Positions 33,132 to 42,459 are shown, numbered from the stretch's first letter. The stretch is 57,996 bases of DNA from Prevotella sp. (GCA_017940545.1 JAGAYI010000015.1:1-57996), one strand, 5' to 3'. Notes: a model not told the origin generated them from the letters alone. Made by a program: numbers and translations.

Positions 33132-33152
33132 TATATGTGCCACTTATTTTGA

Positions 33153-33644
33153 TTAAACTGGGACTAATTCTTTTAGCAACGTACAGAATTCTTGTTCTGT
33201 CAATATAGTCTTTCTTGGGTCGCGAAGTCCCCTCGTATGATAGAGGCGCTTGCCTTTGGTTGAAAGCAAAGCAATGCGGAAAGTCTCATTTTGCTCAAAA
33301 AGACACTGATAGGCTTTACGAAGGAGGACCTGGAACTCTGGAGATTGGCGCAGGAAAGACCTTCCTTGCCAAAAGACTATCTGCGTAGTTTGCCAATCTG
33401 AGGTGCTTCGCTCTTTTGCTTCTTTACCAGAAAGGGCACAGATTTCCTTTTGGATTTCTATTTCTTCTATTTTCAAGGATTGGAGGAAGCCTTCCATCGA
33501 GGCACATCTGACACCATCTATCTCAAAGGCATTAGGATAGAGATTGGATAGCACATTAGCTGGGTAAGGACTGGTTGACCAAATGTCAACAGCTTTACCC
33601 ATCAATACTAAGAGTTTTACACTAATCCTTCTAAAAGGTTTCAT
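33153..33644 (-). CDS. NADAR-family protein (YbiA/RibX-like)
   Basis: This 163-residue protein matches the NADAR family: VLSNLYPNAFEIDGVRCASM (31-50) followed by EGFLQSLK, then FWQGRSFLRQ near 94 and the C-terminal NETFRIALLSTKGKRLYHTRG. Family members are N-glycosidases for riboflavin intermediates or hydrolases that remove ADP-ribose from bases; some act as antitoxins of ADP-ribosylating toxins. It is the third gene of an operon with a YhcG nuclease and an unknown protein, four bases after the preceding stop, which supports this start. A second ATG 14 codons in is possible. About 1.9 kb beyond the operon lies a PARP-type transferase gene. Confidence 0.8.
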   Translation of the reverse strand: MKPFRRISVKLLVLMGKAVDIWSTSPYPANVLSNLYPNAFEIDGVRCASMEGFLQSLKIEEIEIQKEICALSGKEAKERSTSDWQTTQIVFWQGRSFLRQSPEFQVLLRKAYQCLFEQNETFRIALLSTKGKRLYHTRGLRDPRKTILTEQEFCTLLKELVPV

Positions 33645-33648
33645 GAGT

Positions 33649-34611
33649 TTATTTCAATAGTCTATTCCTCATACTCATACATCTCTCCATTCTCTTACCA
33701 TTAACGGCATAGAGATAGACGTTATGGTCTGTGAGCTGGGAGAGGGATTTGGAGAAGTCACGGAGGGTAGTGATTGTCTGATCAATGGCCTTCAAGGGTG
33801 GCGTGGAGATGCCGTTGAGGCTGCCTTCTGTAAAAAGGGTCATGGGGATGAGCATCTGACGGGCGGTACCTCGGTCTGCATTGAAGGCAGCAAGCTTGTG
33901 ACTGGCCTCAACGAGGAAGTAGTTGGAAATGATGAGGCGGTTGTGCAGCTTGTTATAGATGGAACAGTCGGGAGTGATGCCCAGCACCTCCATCATGATG
34001 GGATAGTCACGACGTAGCTGCGTCTTAATGCGATTGAGCTTGGTGGCAATCTCATCGAAGGAATAGGACTCATGCTTGCTCATATCGTCGAATACGATGG
34101 TAACGTGGTAGTCACCTCCAAGGAACTGCTGAGGCAAAAGCTGATCAAGGATGTCACGGATATTGGCCAAGCCATCACCAGCATTGGGCTGACGGAACGC
34201 AAAGAGATAGCGGTCGGTCAGCAACAAGGCATTGGAAGGCAGCTTCTCTACACTATCCAACACAGAGTCCCATCCTCTGCCTAACTTTTCTTGTTCGTTA
34301 GATATGTGTACATCGTTGGTGTCTATCAGCGTGGAGATGTCTGGACGTTCTCCACTCAAACACATGACACCGTATGACCTCTGGATGCCTAATGCTTCGG
34401 AAGGGCTGATGTCCAAGATGTATAGCGCGGAAGGATTCTTCTGTACTTCTTCTGGATGGCTTTTGATTCGTTCTGTTTCCGCAACGGTCAAAGACAACAC
34501 CTGCTGTTGCTTGAGCAATTTATATAAGTAGGAACGCGCGTGCAAAGGCTTCATCTCCTCTGACAGGATGATGCTTTTAAGCGTTGTTTCTGTGATATAG
34601 ATTTTAAACAT
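33649..34611 (-). CDS. Unknown 320-residue protein in YhcG-NADAR operon
   Basis: I do not recognise this protein. It is soluble, without signal peptide or membrane helix. An alpha/beta region contains SALYILDISPSEALG, SNALLLTDRYLFAFR (125-140) and HNRLIISNYFLVEASHKLAAF (223-243). The last block, with H223-N-R225 followed by hydrophobic strands, faintly resembles the HxR/HKD neighbourhood of phospholipase-D-like or phosphoinositide-binding folds; I would not annotate it as such. It lies eight bases after the YhcG gene and four before NADAR, so it is the middle gene of a compact three-gene unit. Confidence 0.75.
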   Translation of the reverse strand: MFKIYITETTLKSIILSEEMKPLHARSYLYKLLKQQQVLSLTVAETERIKSHPEEVQKNPSALYILDISPSEALGIQRSYGVMCLSGERPDISTLIDTNDVHISNEQEKLGRGWDSVLDSVEKLPSNALLLTDRYLFAFRQPNAGDGLANIRDILDQLLPQQFLGGDYHVTIVFDDMSKHESYSFDEIATKLNRIKTQLRRDYPIMMEVLGITPDCSIYNKLHNRLIISNYFLVEASHKLAAFNADRGTARQMLIPMTLFTEGSLNGISTPPLKAIDQTITTLRDFSKSLSQLTDHNVYLYAVNGKRMERCMSMRNRLLK

Positions 34612-34619
34612 AAGCTAGA

Positions 34620-35774
34620 TTATCGTAACTGTTGCAATTCATCATGTAACCATTTTTCAAGTTCCTCCTTGGATGGGAGCTTGAGCATATATTTGGAGAT
34701 GAATAGATTTTCGTCAATCCCATTGGTGGCATATTCCACCATCTCCTTTCCTGCTGCCGTGCAAAGCAGAATACCGACAGGAGGATTGTCACCTTCCTGC
34801 ATCATATTCTTACGGTAATAGGAGAGATACATGTTCAACTGTGCAACATCCTTATAATCAAGCTTGTGAGACTTAATTTCCAAGATGACTCCAAAACGAG
34901 CAATGCGATTATAAAAGACCAAGTCCATGTAATAGTATTCCTCATCCACAAGAATGCGTTTCTGTCGTTTCTCAAAGCAGAAGCCATTACCCAGTTCGAG
35001 CATGAACTCTTGCAAGTGATCCATCAATGCAGACTCTAAATCAGATTCTTCTACTACATCCTTTGTATTCAAGCCTAAGAACTCAAAAACGAATGGAGAC
35101 TTAACAGTTTCGTTAAGACTTTGTTGTAATGCCCCCTGACTGGCTAATGTCTGAAGGGCTTTCTTATCTTGACTTAATCCGCTTCGAGAGAAGTAACCAC
35201 TATCTATCTGACGTTTTAACTCTCGCGTACTCCATGTTCCTTTTATGCACTCTATTTCATAGAAAGTGCGTTCCAAAGGGTCTTCGATGGGTAGGAGCTG
35301 AACAAAGTGTGTGTAGGACAAACTGTTAAAAAGTTTGTCCGCAGGAACCTGTAGTGAAGTACCTGTTTCCTCTCCTCCCAATTGGGCAATCACTGATTGT
35401 CCTATTCTATCTACCTGATTTACTGATGACTTCAATTGGGCAATCACTGATTGCCTTATTCCGTATGTTCTTATCAGATAGTTGTAAACAGCAGGGAATA
35501 GGGATTTATATTCCATATAGAATTGTCTATATAGTTTTAAATCTCTATGCGAATAACCTTGCATTTTTAATCGCTCTGCCAACTTCTGTAACAACTTCTC
35601 TCCATACTTTGCCCTGTCGCTACCATTCTGTTCATAATGCACGATATAGTAGCCGTTCAACCAGTTGCGGCAGGTAACATGTTTGTTGATGGCACTGGCT
35701 GCACTCTGCCGAAATGAGTCATTCATAGAACGCAGGTTCTGCGCCAATAATTCAAATGATTCTTGTTTATTCAT
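34620..35774 (-). CDS. DUF1016 / YhcG-family PD-(D/E)XK nuclease
   Basis: This 384-residue protein has an N-terminal helical DUF1016_N region (INKHVTCRNWLNGYYIVHYE, YSHRDLKLYRQFYMEYKSLFP) and the C-terminal nuclease core: D284 in MDLVFYNR, E299-I-K301, and QLNMY at 312-316. Members of this family occur in restriction-modification and other defence islands and as stand-alone host nucleases. Residues 108-132 contain an in-frame duplication (QSVIAQL twice, 18 residues apart). It is the first gene of the unit and has a consensus promoter. Confidence 0.88.
   Translation of the reverse strand: MNKQESFELLAQNLRSMNDSFRQSAASAINKHVTCRNWLNGYYIVHYEQNGSDRAKYGEKLLQKLAERLKMQGYSHRDLKLYRQFYMEYKSLFPAVYNYLIRTYGIRQSVIAQLKSSVNQVDRIGQSVIAQLGGEETGTSLQVPADKLFNSLSYTHFVQLLPIEDPLERTFYEIECIKGTWSTRELKRQIDSGYFSRSGLSQDKKALQTLASQGALQQSLNETVKSPFVFEFLGLNTKDVVEESDLESALMDHLQEFMLELGNGFCFEKRQKRILVDEEYYYMDLVFYNRIARFGVILEIKSHKLDYKDVAQLNMYLSYYRKNMMQEGDNPPVGILLCTAAGKEMVEYATNGIDENLFISKYMLKLPSKEELEKWLHDELQQLR
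35379..35453. repeat. 21-bp direct repeat inside the YhcG-type gene
   Basis: CAATTGGGCAATCACTGATTG occurs at 35379-35399 and exactly again at 35433-35453, written here as positions because it exceeds twenty bases when flanks are added. The 54-base period keeps the frame. Confidence 0.9.
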
Positions 35775-35804
35775 CCGTTAGCATTTTACCTTTCATTATA
35801 TCCG

Positions 35805-35836
35805 CAAAGATACAAATTATTTTTTGATTATACAAA
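35805..35836 (-). promoter_or_regulatory. Promoter of the YhcG-unknown-NADAR operon
   Basis: Minus strand TTTG, 20 bases, TATCTTTG. This separates the operon from the transferase-HD pair that ends 30 bases upstream. Confidence 0.85.
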
Positions 35837-35865
35837 ATGTGTTACACAAAATGCGTAATGGGATA

Positions 35866-36348
35866 TTATTTTGCATTACTTCTATCGCAAAGATGCAGGA
35901 AATGCCATAGTTTTGTGGCATCACCGTGTGCTGATACAGGTACATGATGCATGTGGCGACTGATGGCAAGGCGTTCTTCATCAAGAAGTTCAAGACCAAG
36001 GACATCCAGCAAATCAACGGAACGCTGGCCATGATGATGATAACCGACTTCATCATACCCTTCCAATTTGGTGGTGCAGAGGTCGTGGAAGAGGGCAACG
36101 ACACGGCAACTATCGTCTGGCAAGTCTGGAGCTATCTTCCTCATTTCGCGATATACTCCCAAAGAGTGATCTGCCAAACCACCTACATACCGATGGTGGT
36201 GATGGCAATGGGTCGTGAAATAGTCGCTGTTTTCCAGATAGGCTATCACATTGTCCATTCCCCTGCGAGGGACATCACTTAATAAGGAGATGACTTCTGC
36301 CTTAGATGTAATACCACAAGAATTCATTGTAGAAATATTTGTATCCAT
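35866..36348 (-). CDS. HD-domain phosphohydrolase-like protein
   Basis: This protein of about 160 residues has HHHRYVGGLADHSLGVYREM, then VVALFHDLCTT (the HD pair) and YHHHGQRSVDLL, the pattern of HD-superfamily metal-dependent phosphohydrolases. It resembles small HD proteins acting on nucleotides. Its 5' end overlaps the 3' end of the membrane transferase gene by 47 bases; a second ATG 21 bases later is possible, and a longer upstream form is unlikely. Tight overlap with a predicted toxin-like enzyme suggests it modulates or protects against that protein. That is inference. Confidence 0.75.
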   Translation of the reverse strand: MDTNISTMNSCGITSKAEVISLLSDVPRRGMDNVIAYLENSDYFTTHCHHHHRYVGGLADHSLGVYREMRKIAPDLPDDSCRVVALFHDLCTTKLEGYDEVGYHHHGQRSVDLLDVLGLELLDEERLAISRHMHHVPVSAHGDATKLWHFLHLCDRSNAK

Positions 36349-37621
36349 ATATAGCAAGCCATATAACAACAAGAAAAGATAAGATAACGATACACGTGAA
36401 CCATACACTCTCCAAGATATCATCAATGACAATCTTCGAGAAGAGCCAATGACGCAAGCCTGTTTCTATATGCTGCGCCCTTCCTGTGCGGAAGTTAAAC
36501 ACATAAATGGGCCTGATACGCCAAGGATGATTATAACGATTCTTCCAATCGAACATGCAATATTCCCAGTAGCCTCCTCGCTCATTCCACCATTCACCAG
36601 TGGTATAACCATTATTTTCAGCATAGCGGTTAAGAACGGCAGGGTTACCATTGGGTCCTGCATGGTAATAAACATAATCAGGGGCAAGGGAATAATTGAT
36701 GATTTTGCCTAAAGAGACTCTACACACTATCATGACGGGGTTATGGTCATTGAGACGGTAAGGATCCTCTGCGTATCTTCTTGCTACTGAACGACGGGAG
36801 GCAAAATAGACACCAATACCACCCCAACTGCTATGACTTGCTGTGAATGTTCCGTCTGTCCACTGACTGCCTTTCTTGCCTGTAATACATTGTCCTGCCA
36901 GCAGGTCTGTGCCATGATACATGGTAATGGCAGGGATGATTGTGTCAATGATGGTCCAAACGGCACCTTCTATCAAGACGAGGCATCCGTCAAAGATGGG
37001 ATATTTCATGACTCGCCAAGGAAACATATACGTCCACTTCCACCAGTCTGCATATCCCTCTGCCCACTGACTGGGCTGTATCACTTCAGAGATAAGGTCA
37101 TAGAGTTCTGTTATACCATAAATTAGAACATTGTAGATAATAGCATTCAACAGACGTAGCGGCGTGATGGCAATATATAATAGTATCTGAATGAAATAGA
37201 ATAAAGGGCGGAGCACCTTCTTAATTCCATCGCTTGGCCAACTGGTCTTGAAGATATAACGCCAGGGTTCTGTCAAAACATGCTGAAGCCGATTCAAAAA
37301 CCAGAAGGGAATGGAGAATAAATAATAGGCATATTCCAGTGTGGTGGCATATTCTGCCCCAAATGAACTTAGAACAATCCGTAAACCAAAGAAGATAGCT
37401 AAGCAAAAACCTACCACGGCACCTGCACTCGCATTGTCAAAAAGCCACCAGCCAATAAGGGCACCTAAACCCATGTATATTCCAATAAAGAAGAGGGCTT
37501 GGATGATTTGTTCTCTGAAGGCATAAAGAATTAACAACACTATGACGCCTATCACCACCTTGATGATATCTAATGTACTATATAGGAGTATTGTCGTTAA
37601 TAGGATTTCAGATAGTTCCAT
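36302..37621 (-). CDS. Membrane protein with PARP-type ADP-ribosyltransferase domain
   Basis: This 439-residue protein has several N-terminal membrane helices (about 12-33, 40-60, 66-84, with hydrophobic segments near 100 and 140-155) and one C-terminal helix (405-425). Between them, at about 232-390, is a domain with the PARP H-Y-E signature: MYHGTDLL with H236, GGIGVYFASRRSVARRYA with Y272, and YWEYCMFDW with E353. The context PVMIVCRVSLGKI, then RIRPIYVFNF, matches the beta strands of PARP folds. It probably transfers ADP-ribose from NAD to a target near the membrane, or only binds NAD. No named family is recognised. It is upstream of, and overlaps, the HD gene. A -7 box lies at 37639-37646. 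Confidence 0.75.
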   Translation of the reverse strand: MELSEILLTTILLYSTLDIIKVVIGVIVLLILYAFREQIIQALFFIGIYMGLGALIGWWLFDNASAGAVVGFCLAIFFGLRIVLSSFGAEYATTLEYAYYLFSIPFWFLNRLQHVLTEPWRYIFKTSWPSDGIKKVLRPLFYFIQILLYIAITPLRLLNAIIYNVLIYGITELYDLISEVIQPSQWAEGYADWWKWTYMFPWRVMKYPIFDGCLVLIEGAVWTIIDTIIPAITMYHGTDLLAGQCITGKKGSQWTDGTFTASHSSWGGIGVYFASRRSVARRYAEDPYRLNDHNPVMIVCRVSLGKIINYSLAPDYVYYHAGPNGNPAVLNRYAENNGYTTGEWWNERGGYWEYCMFDWKNRYNHPWRIRPIYVFNFRTGRAQHIETGLRHWLFSKIVIDDILESVWFTCIVILSFLVVIWLAIYGYKYFYNEFLWYYI

Positions 37622-37638
37622 AATGAGTTATTAGGCTA

Positions 37639-37646
37639 CAAAGATA
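37639..37646 (-). promoter_or_regulatory. -7 box of the transferase-HD operon
   Basis: TATCTTTG on the minus strand lies 17 bases before the ATG. No TTTG is found at the expected distance. Confidence 0.5.
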
Positions 37647-37695
37647 CAGAGATAATTAGAAAAATGAAAGAATTACAAAATAAATTCAGAAGAAA

Positions 37696-37727
37696 TTTGG
37701 TGGTTTACACTCTTATTCGTACTTTTG
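37696..37727 (+). promoter_or_regulatory. Promoter of the structured-leader transcript
   Basis: TTTG, 20 bases, TACTTTTG: a full consensus match. The expected start near 37733 gives a leader of about 148 bases before the ATG. Confidence 0.85.
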
Positions 37728-37782
37728 CAGCCCGAAAAACAAATGATATGCCAGATATAGGTAACTGAAAATCCACGGAAGC

Positions 37783-37867
37783 AGTGTAACAAAGGGGGTA
37801 CGTAAGTACCTGTAAGACACCTGTCGAAAGACAGGGTCAAGGCGTTCTTTTATCACATTGTTACACT
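37783..37867 (+). promoter_or_regulatory. Structured 5' leader, candidate riboswitch-like or cis-regulatory RNA
   Basis: A perfect 10-bp helix (AGTGTAACAA at 37783-37792 with 37858-37867) encloses two hairpins. One is GGTAC-GTAA-GTACC at 37797-37810. The other is CCTGTC-GAAA-GACAGG at 37820-37835, extended by GAC/GTC (37816-37818 with 37836-37838) past a single bulged A. Both loops are GNRA tetraloops, typical of RNA tertiary contacts. The closing helix ends 13 bases before the ATG, so folding could control translation. I match it to no known riboswitch class. Confidence 0.65.
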
Positions 37868-37880
37868 AAAATTTCCATTT

Positions 37881-38522
37881 ATGAGAAAGAGATTTTACCA
37901 TTTTAGGGTGTGCTCATGCTCACCCACAGAGGGTGTTGTGTATATGGAAAGCAACATGCTGCGGGATATCGTTAATCGGGAAATACACCCCATCCGCTGT
38001 GCCTCAACCTGCGGACGCAAAGCATCGAAGGGATTGGTGCTGGGTGACCTCTGTGCGGAAGCGCACCATCCGCAATGGGCACTAAAGGTGTGGATGTTTG
38101 TCATGGAGCAGATACACTGGAAGGACTACGAGGACTGGTGCAACGTTTGGTTTAACACAAAGTATGTAAGTTTCCACGATGTCATCTCAGACGGCATCTG
38201 CGAGATTATCGGGAAGCGGATTGACAGACTGAACATCCGCTATGGATGGGCCCAACCCGAGGGCAGGAACTGCTGGGAGTATTATGCAGGAGACGGCTTC
38301 TATGACTCGTTCAGCTACGAGAAGTTCGACAATGACTGGGACCGATTGCGCGAGAAATACATCACCATGCGCAACGAGGCGATAGCTGCACAACAGACGG
38401 AACGGATATTCCGTGATGGACAGGGCAAGCTGCCGCCACAAGCGCAGGACTTTTTCTACTACTGGGAGGACTTCGACCCGACAGAGCAGGACATGTACTT
38501 CAAAATTGACGACTGGGACTAA
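37881..38522 (+). CDS. Unrecognised 213-residue protein behind a structured leader
   Basis: I recognise no family. It is a soluble protein, rich in Trp, Tyr, Asp and Cys, with CSCSPTEGVVYMESN near the start, CASTCGRKASKGLVLGDLCAE at about 40-60 and an acidic aromatic tail (DFFYYWEDFDPTEQDMYFKIDDWD). There is no signal peptide. Codon choice and Trp-rich blocks look like a real gene. A later in-frame ATG (MESNMLRD) would remove the Cys-Ser-Cys segment. It has its own promoter and ends in a strong terminator, so it forms a single-gene transcript. Confidence 0.7.
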   Translation: MRKRFYHFRVCSCSPTEGVVYMESNMLRDIVNREIHPIRCASTCGRKASKGLVLGDLCAEAHHPQWALKVWMFVMEQIHWKDYEDWCNVWFNTKYVSFHDVISDGICEIIGKRIDRLNIRYGWAQPEGRNCWEYYAGDGFYDSFSYEKFDNDWDRLREKYITMRNEAIAAQQTERIFRDGQGKLPPQAQDFFYYWEDFDPTEQDMYFKIDDWD

Positions 38523-38525
38523 ACG

Positions 38526-38572
38526 CACGAGGACGCATCAGGATTCTGATGCGCCCTCGTGTTCTTTTTTTT
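38526..38572. terminator. Bidirectional terminator between convergent genes
   Basis: Nested stems CACGAGG/CCTCGTG and GCATCAG/CTGATGC around GATT, followed by eight T on the plus strand and, on the minus strand, preceded by the complementary A run. It serves the unrecognised gene and the converging GH36 gene. Confidence 0.85.
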
Positions 38573-38578
38573 AAAAAA

Positions 38579-40762
38579 CTATTCCGCTTCCAGCAGCAGC
38601 ACGCGGCTGGACCAGTTGTTCTTCTTGCCCCATTCGACGTTGTGGGAATAGGGAATGTCCAGTCCGTGGTTCATGAGAAAGGCTCCGCTGAACGTCTTGC
38701 CCTCGAACGACAAGGGCTCCACGTCGATACGGTTCAGCTCGTGCACGCGGTACTGGCGCTGCGGGTCGAGACCGGCCATCTTGATACGCGGCAGGTGCTC
38801 GTTCTGGAACTGCTCGTACTTCCACCAATAGAAGACGGCACGGTCCTTGGGCTCGGTGACATACATGAGGGAGGCGACGCCCTTGCCGTCGTAGGGAGAG
38901 AGCAGGCGGTAGATGTCGCCGAACTGCACCACGGGGCGCACCTGCTTGTACTCGCTGATGGCCTTGCGGCAGAGCTCCTTCTCGTCGTCGGTCATGTTCT
39001 TGGGCTGAATCTCCATGCCTAAGCGTCCCGACATGGCCACGTCGATGCGGAACTTCAGCGAGGTGGTGCGGAAGACGGTATGGTTAGGAGTTGCCGAGAT
39101 GTGGCTGGCCATGGCGATGGCGGGGAAGAAGTAGCTGGTGCCCCACTGCATGAAGATGCGCTGCAGGGCATCGGTATTGTCGCTCACCCAGAACTCGTCG
39201 AAGTAGGGCAGCAGTCCCCAGTTGGCACGTCCGCCACCCGAGGCGCAGGCCTGGATGGTGAGCGTGGGGTATTTGGCACGAATGCGCTGGCAGACCTTCT
39301 CCAGTCCGCGGTGGTAGGCAATGTAGAGGTGGCTCTGGTCGGCCATGGGCAGATATTGTGAGCCGTGGTTCATGACGGGTGCGTTGGCGTCCCACTTGAT
39401 GTAGTCAATCTCCGGGTATTTGGTCATGAGGTTATCGACGATGCCGAACACGAAGTCCTGCACCTTGGGGTTGGCCAGGTCGAGCACCACCTGCGTACCG
39501 CCACGCCCCAGTGCTGCGTCGCGCTTGGGTGCCTTCAGAATCCAGTCGGGGTGTGCCTCGTAGAGCTCGCTGACGGTATTGGCCATCTCGGGCTCAATCC
39601 ACAGTCCGAACTTGATGCCGTGCTTCTTGGCATCGCGCAGCAGACCCTCAATGCCCTCGGGCAGCTTGTTCTTATCGACCACCCAGTCGCCGAGCGACGA
39701 GTTATCGACCTTGCGGGGGTACTTGTCGCCAAACCAGCCGTCGTCCATGACGAACAGCTCGCCGCCCATGGAGGCAATGTCGCCCATCATCTGGTCCATG
39801 CCCTGCTGGTTGATGTCGAAATAGACGCCCTCCCACGAGTTGAGCAGAATCTTCCGTTCCGTCTGGCCGTTAGCCAGCATGTACTTGCGGCCCCAGCGGT
39901 GGAAGTTGCGTGACACGCCGCTGAGTCCCTGCTTCGAGAAGGTCAGCGCAAGGTGTGGCGTGGCGAAGGTCTCGCCCTTCTTCAGGTGGTATTCAGAGTT
40001 CTCCTCGTCAATGCCGGCAAAGAAATAGTGGTACTCCGTGTCGTCGGTGACCACCTTCAGCTTGTAGTTGCCCCAGTAGCAGAGTGCAGCGCCGATGACG
40101 TCGCCGCAGAGCTCCTGCGGACGACCGTCGAGCGAGAACATGACCTCGGCATGGTCGGTATGCGAGTTGCGGGCACCGTCGCGGTTGACAATCATCTTGA
40201 TGCCCTGCTTCAGGGGCTCCTGTTCCACGCGCCCTTCGTTGGCCCACGAACCGTAGAGGTGGCTCAGCCATACCTCGCCGCGGCGAATGGGCAGCACGCC
40301 CGATGCGAACTGCGTCAGGGTGACGGTCTGCTTCTCGCCATTGGTAATCTCCGTCCAGGTCTCAATCATATCGACATCGGCACGTGTCAGGTAGTTCACG
40401 TTGACGGTAGTAGGATACTGCGGGTCCTTCAGCGTGAAGGTGGTCAGGTCGCCCTGCTGCCTGACGTCAGTCAGGTAGAGGCAGGTGGTCATGTTACCGT
40501 CGGCGTGGCGCATACTGACGGCAGCAGCCGACTGTGGCCACATGCCGTATGCGGGGTAGGCGTCGAAGCGCCCGCCGGTGGGTGCCGGCAGCGATGCCAG
40601 TTCGGTGGCGTTCAGCTTCTGTCCGAAATAGACATACCGTGGCTGGTGGCCTTCGTTAGCTTCAATGACAAGCGAGAGGCTGCGTGTCTCAATGACAACT
40701 TGCTTGGCCATCGTGAACAGCGGCATGGCCAGTAGCAGGGTAATGAATAAATTTTTTTTCAT
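38579..40762 (-). CDS. GH36 alpha-galactosidase, secreted
   Basis: This 727-residue glycoside hydrolase family 36 protein has a signal peptide (MKKNLFITLLLAMPLFTMA). The N-terminal beta-sandwich is followed by the barrel with FVMDDGWFGDKYPRKVDNSS near 342-361, KFGLWIEPEMAN, IKWDANAP (nucleophile aspartate near 457) and WVSDNTDALQR (acid/base aspartate near 525). It hydrolyses terminal alpha-galactosides such as raffinose-type sugars or galactomannan side chains, probably in the periplasm. It is a single gene with no SusC/D pair nearby. A TATCTTTG box lies at 40795-40802 on the minus strand. Confidence 0.93.
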   Translation of the reverse strand: MKKNLFITLLLAMPLFTMAKQVVIETRSLSLVIEANEGHQPRYVYFGQKLNATELASLPAPTGGRFDAYPAYGMWPQSAAAVSMRHADGNMTTCLYLTDVRQQGDLTTFTLKDPQYPTTVNVNYLTRADVDMIETWTEITNGEKQTVTLTQFASGVLPIRRGEVWLSHLYGSWANEGRVEQEPLKQGIKMIVNRDGARNSHTDHAEVMFSLDGRPQELCGDVIGAALCYWGNYKLKVVTDDTEYHYFFAGIDEENSEYHLKKGETFATPHLALTFSKQGLSGVSRNFHRWGRKYMLANGQTERKILLNSWEGVYFDINQQGMDQMMGDIASMGGELFVMDDGWFGDKYPRKVDNSSLGDWVVDKNKLPEGIEGLLRDAKKHGIKFGLWIEPEMANTVSELYEAHPDWILKAPKRDAALGRGGTQVVLDLANPKVQDFVFGIVDNLMTKYPEIDYIKWDANAPVMNHGSQYLPMADQSHLYIAYHRGLEKVCQRIRAKYPTLTIQACASGGGRANWGLLPYFDEFWVSDNTDALQRIFMQWGTSYFFPAIAMASHISATPNHTVFRTTSLKFRIDVAMSGRLGMEIQPKNMTDDEKELCRKAISEYKQVRPVVQFGDIYRLLSPYDGKGVASLMYVTEPKDRAVFYWWKYEQFQNEHLPRIKMAGLDPQRQYRVHELNRIDVEPLSFEGKTFSGAFLMNHGLDIPYSHNVEWGKKNNWSSRVLLLEAE

Positions 40763-40879
40763 GTAGTTATTGGTTTTAGGGTTATTTCCGACTACAAAGA
40801 TAGGTAAAACAACCGAAACGCGGAAATATTTTTTTGCTGAATGTCAGCAAAAAGCATATTTTACAAAGAAAAGGGCAAA

Positions 40880-40915
40880 AAAACAGGAGACAGCTGTTGT
40901 ACTGTCTCCTGTTTT
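40880..40915 (-). terminator. Terminator of enolase
   Basis: A perfect 14-bp stem (AAAACAGGAGACAG at 40880-40893 with 40902-40915) has an 8-base loop and runs into seven T on the minus strand. Confidence 0.85.
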
Positions 40916-40950
40916 TATATATTATAATATGTATAGGAATGCAGCTGTAA

Positions 40951-42267
<1,317 letters not shown>

Positions 42268-42408
42268 TTATTTAAGTGTTAAAAATTATCTAAGTGGTGG
42301 CGAAATTACGAAAAAAAATCGGATTAAAGAAAAACGGATATGGGAAAAGTCTGCTTTTTTAAATATTTTAGAACTTTATGGGAATCTTTCCCTGCCGTTT
42401 GACATGTG

Positions 42409-42448
42409 GGGGTTACAACTCAGATAACAAGAGAGTTGCAAATACCCC
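42409..42448 (-). terminator. Imperfect hairpin after the pseudouridine synthase gene
   Basis: GGGGTTACAACTC pairs imperfectly with GAGTTGCAAATACCCC, 12 bases past the stop. The T tail is poor. Confidence 0.4.
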
Positions 42449-42459
42449 ACTGCTTACAT

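Noticed and set aside
37783-37867. Retron msr/msd or hammerhead ribozyme
   Set aside because: No reverse transcriptase gene is nearby and the hammerhead core CUGANGA is absent.
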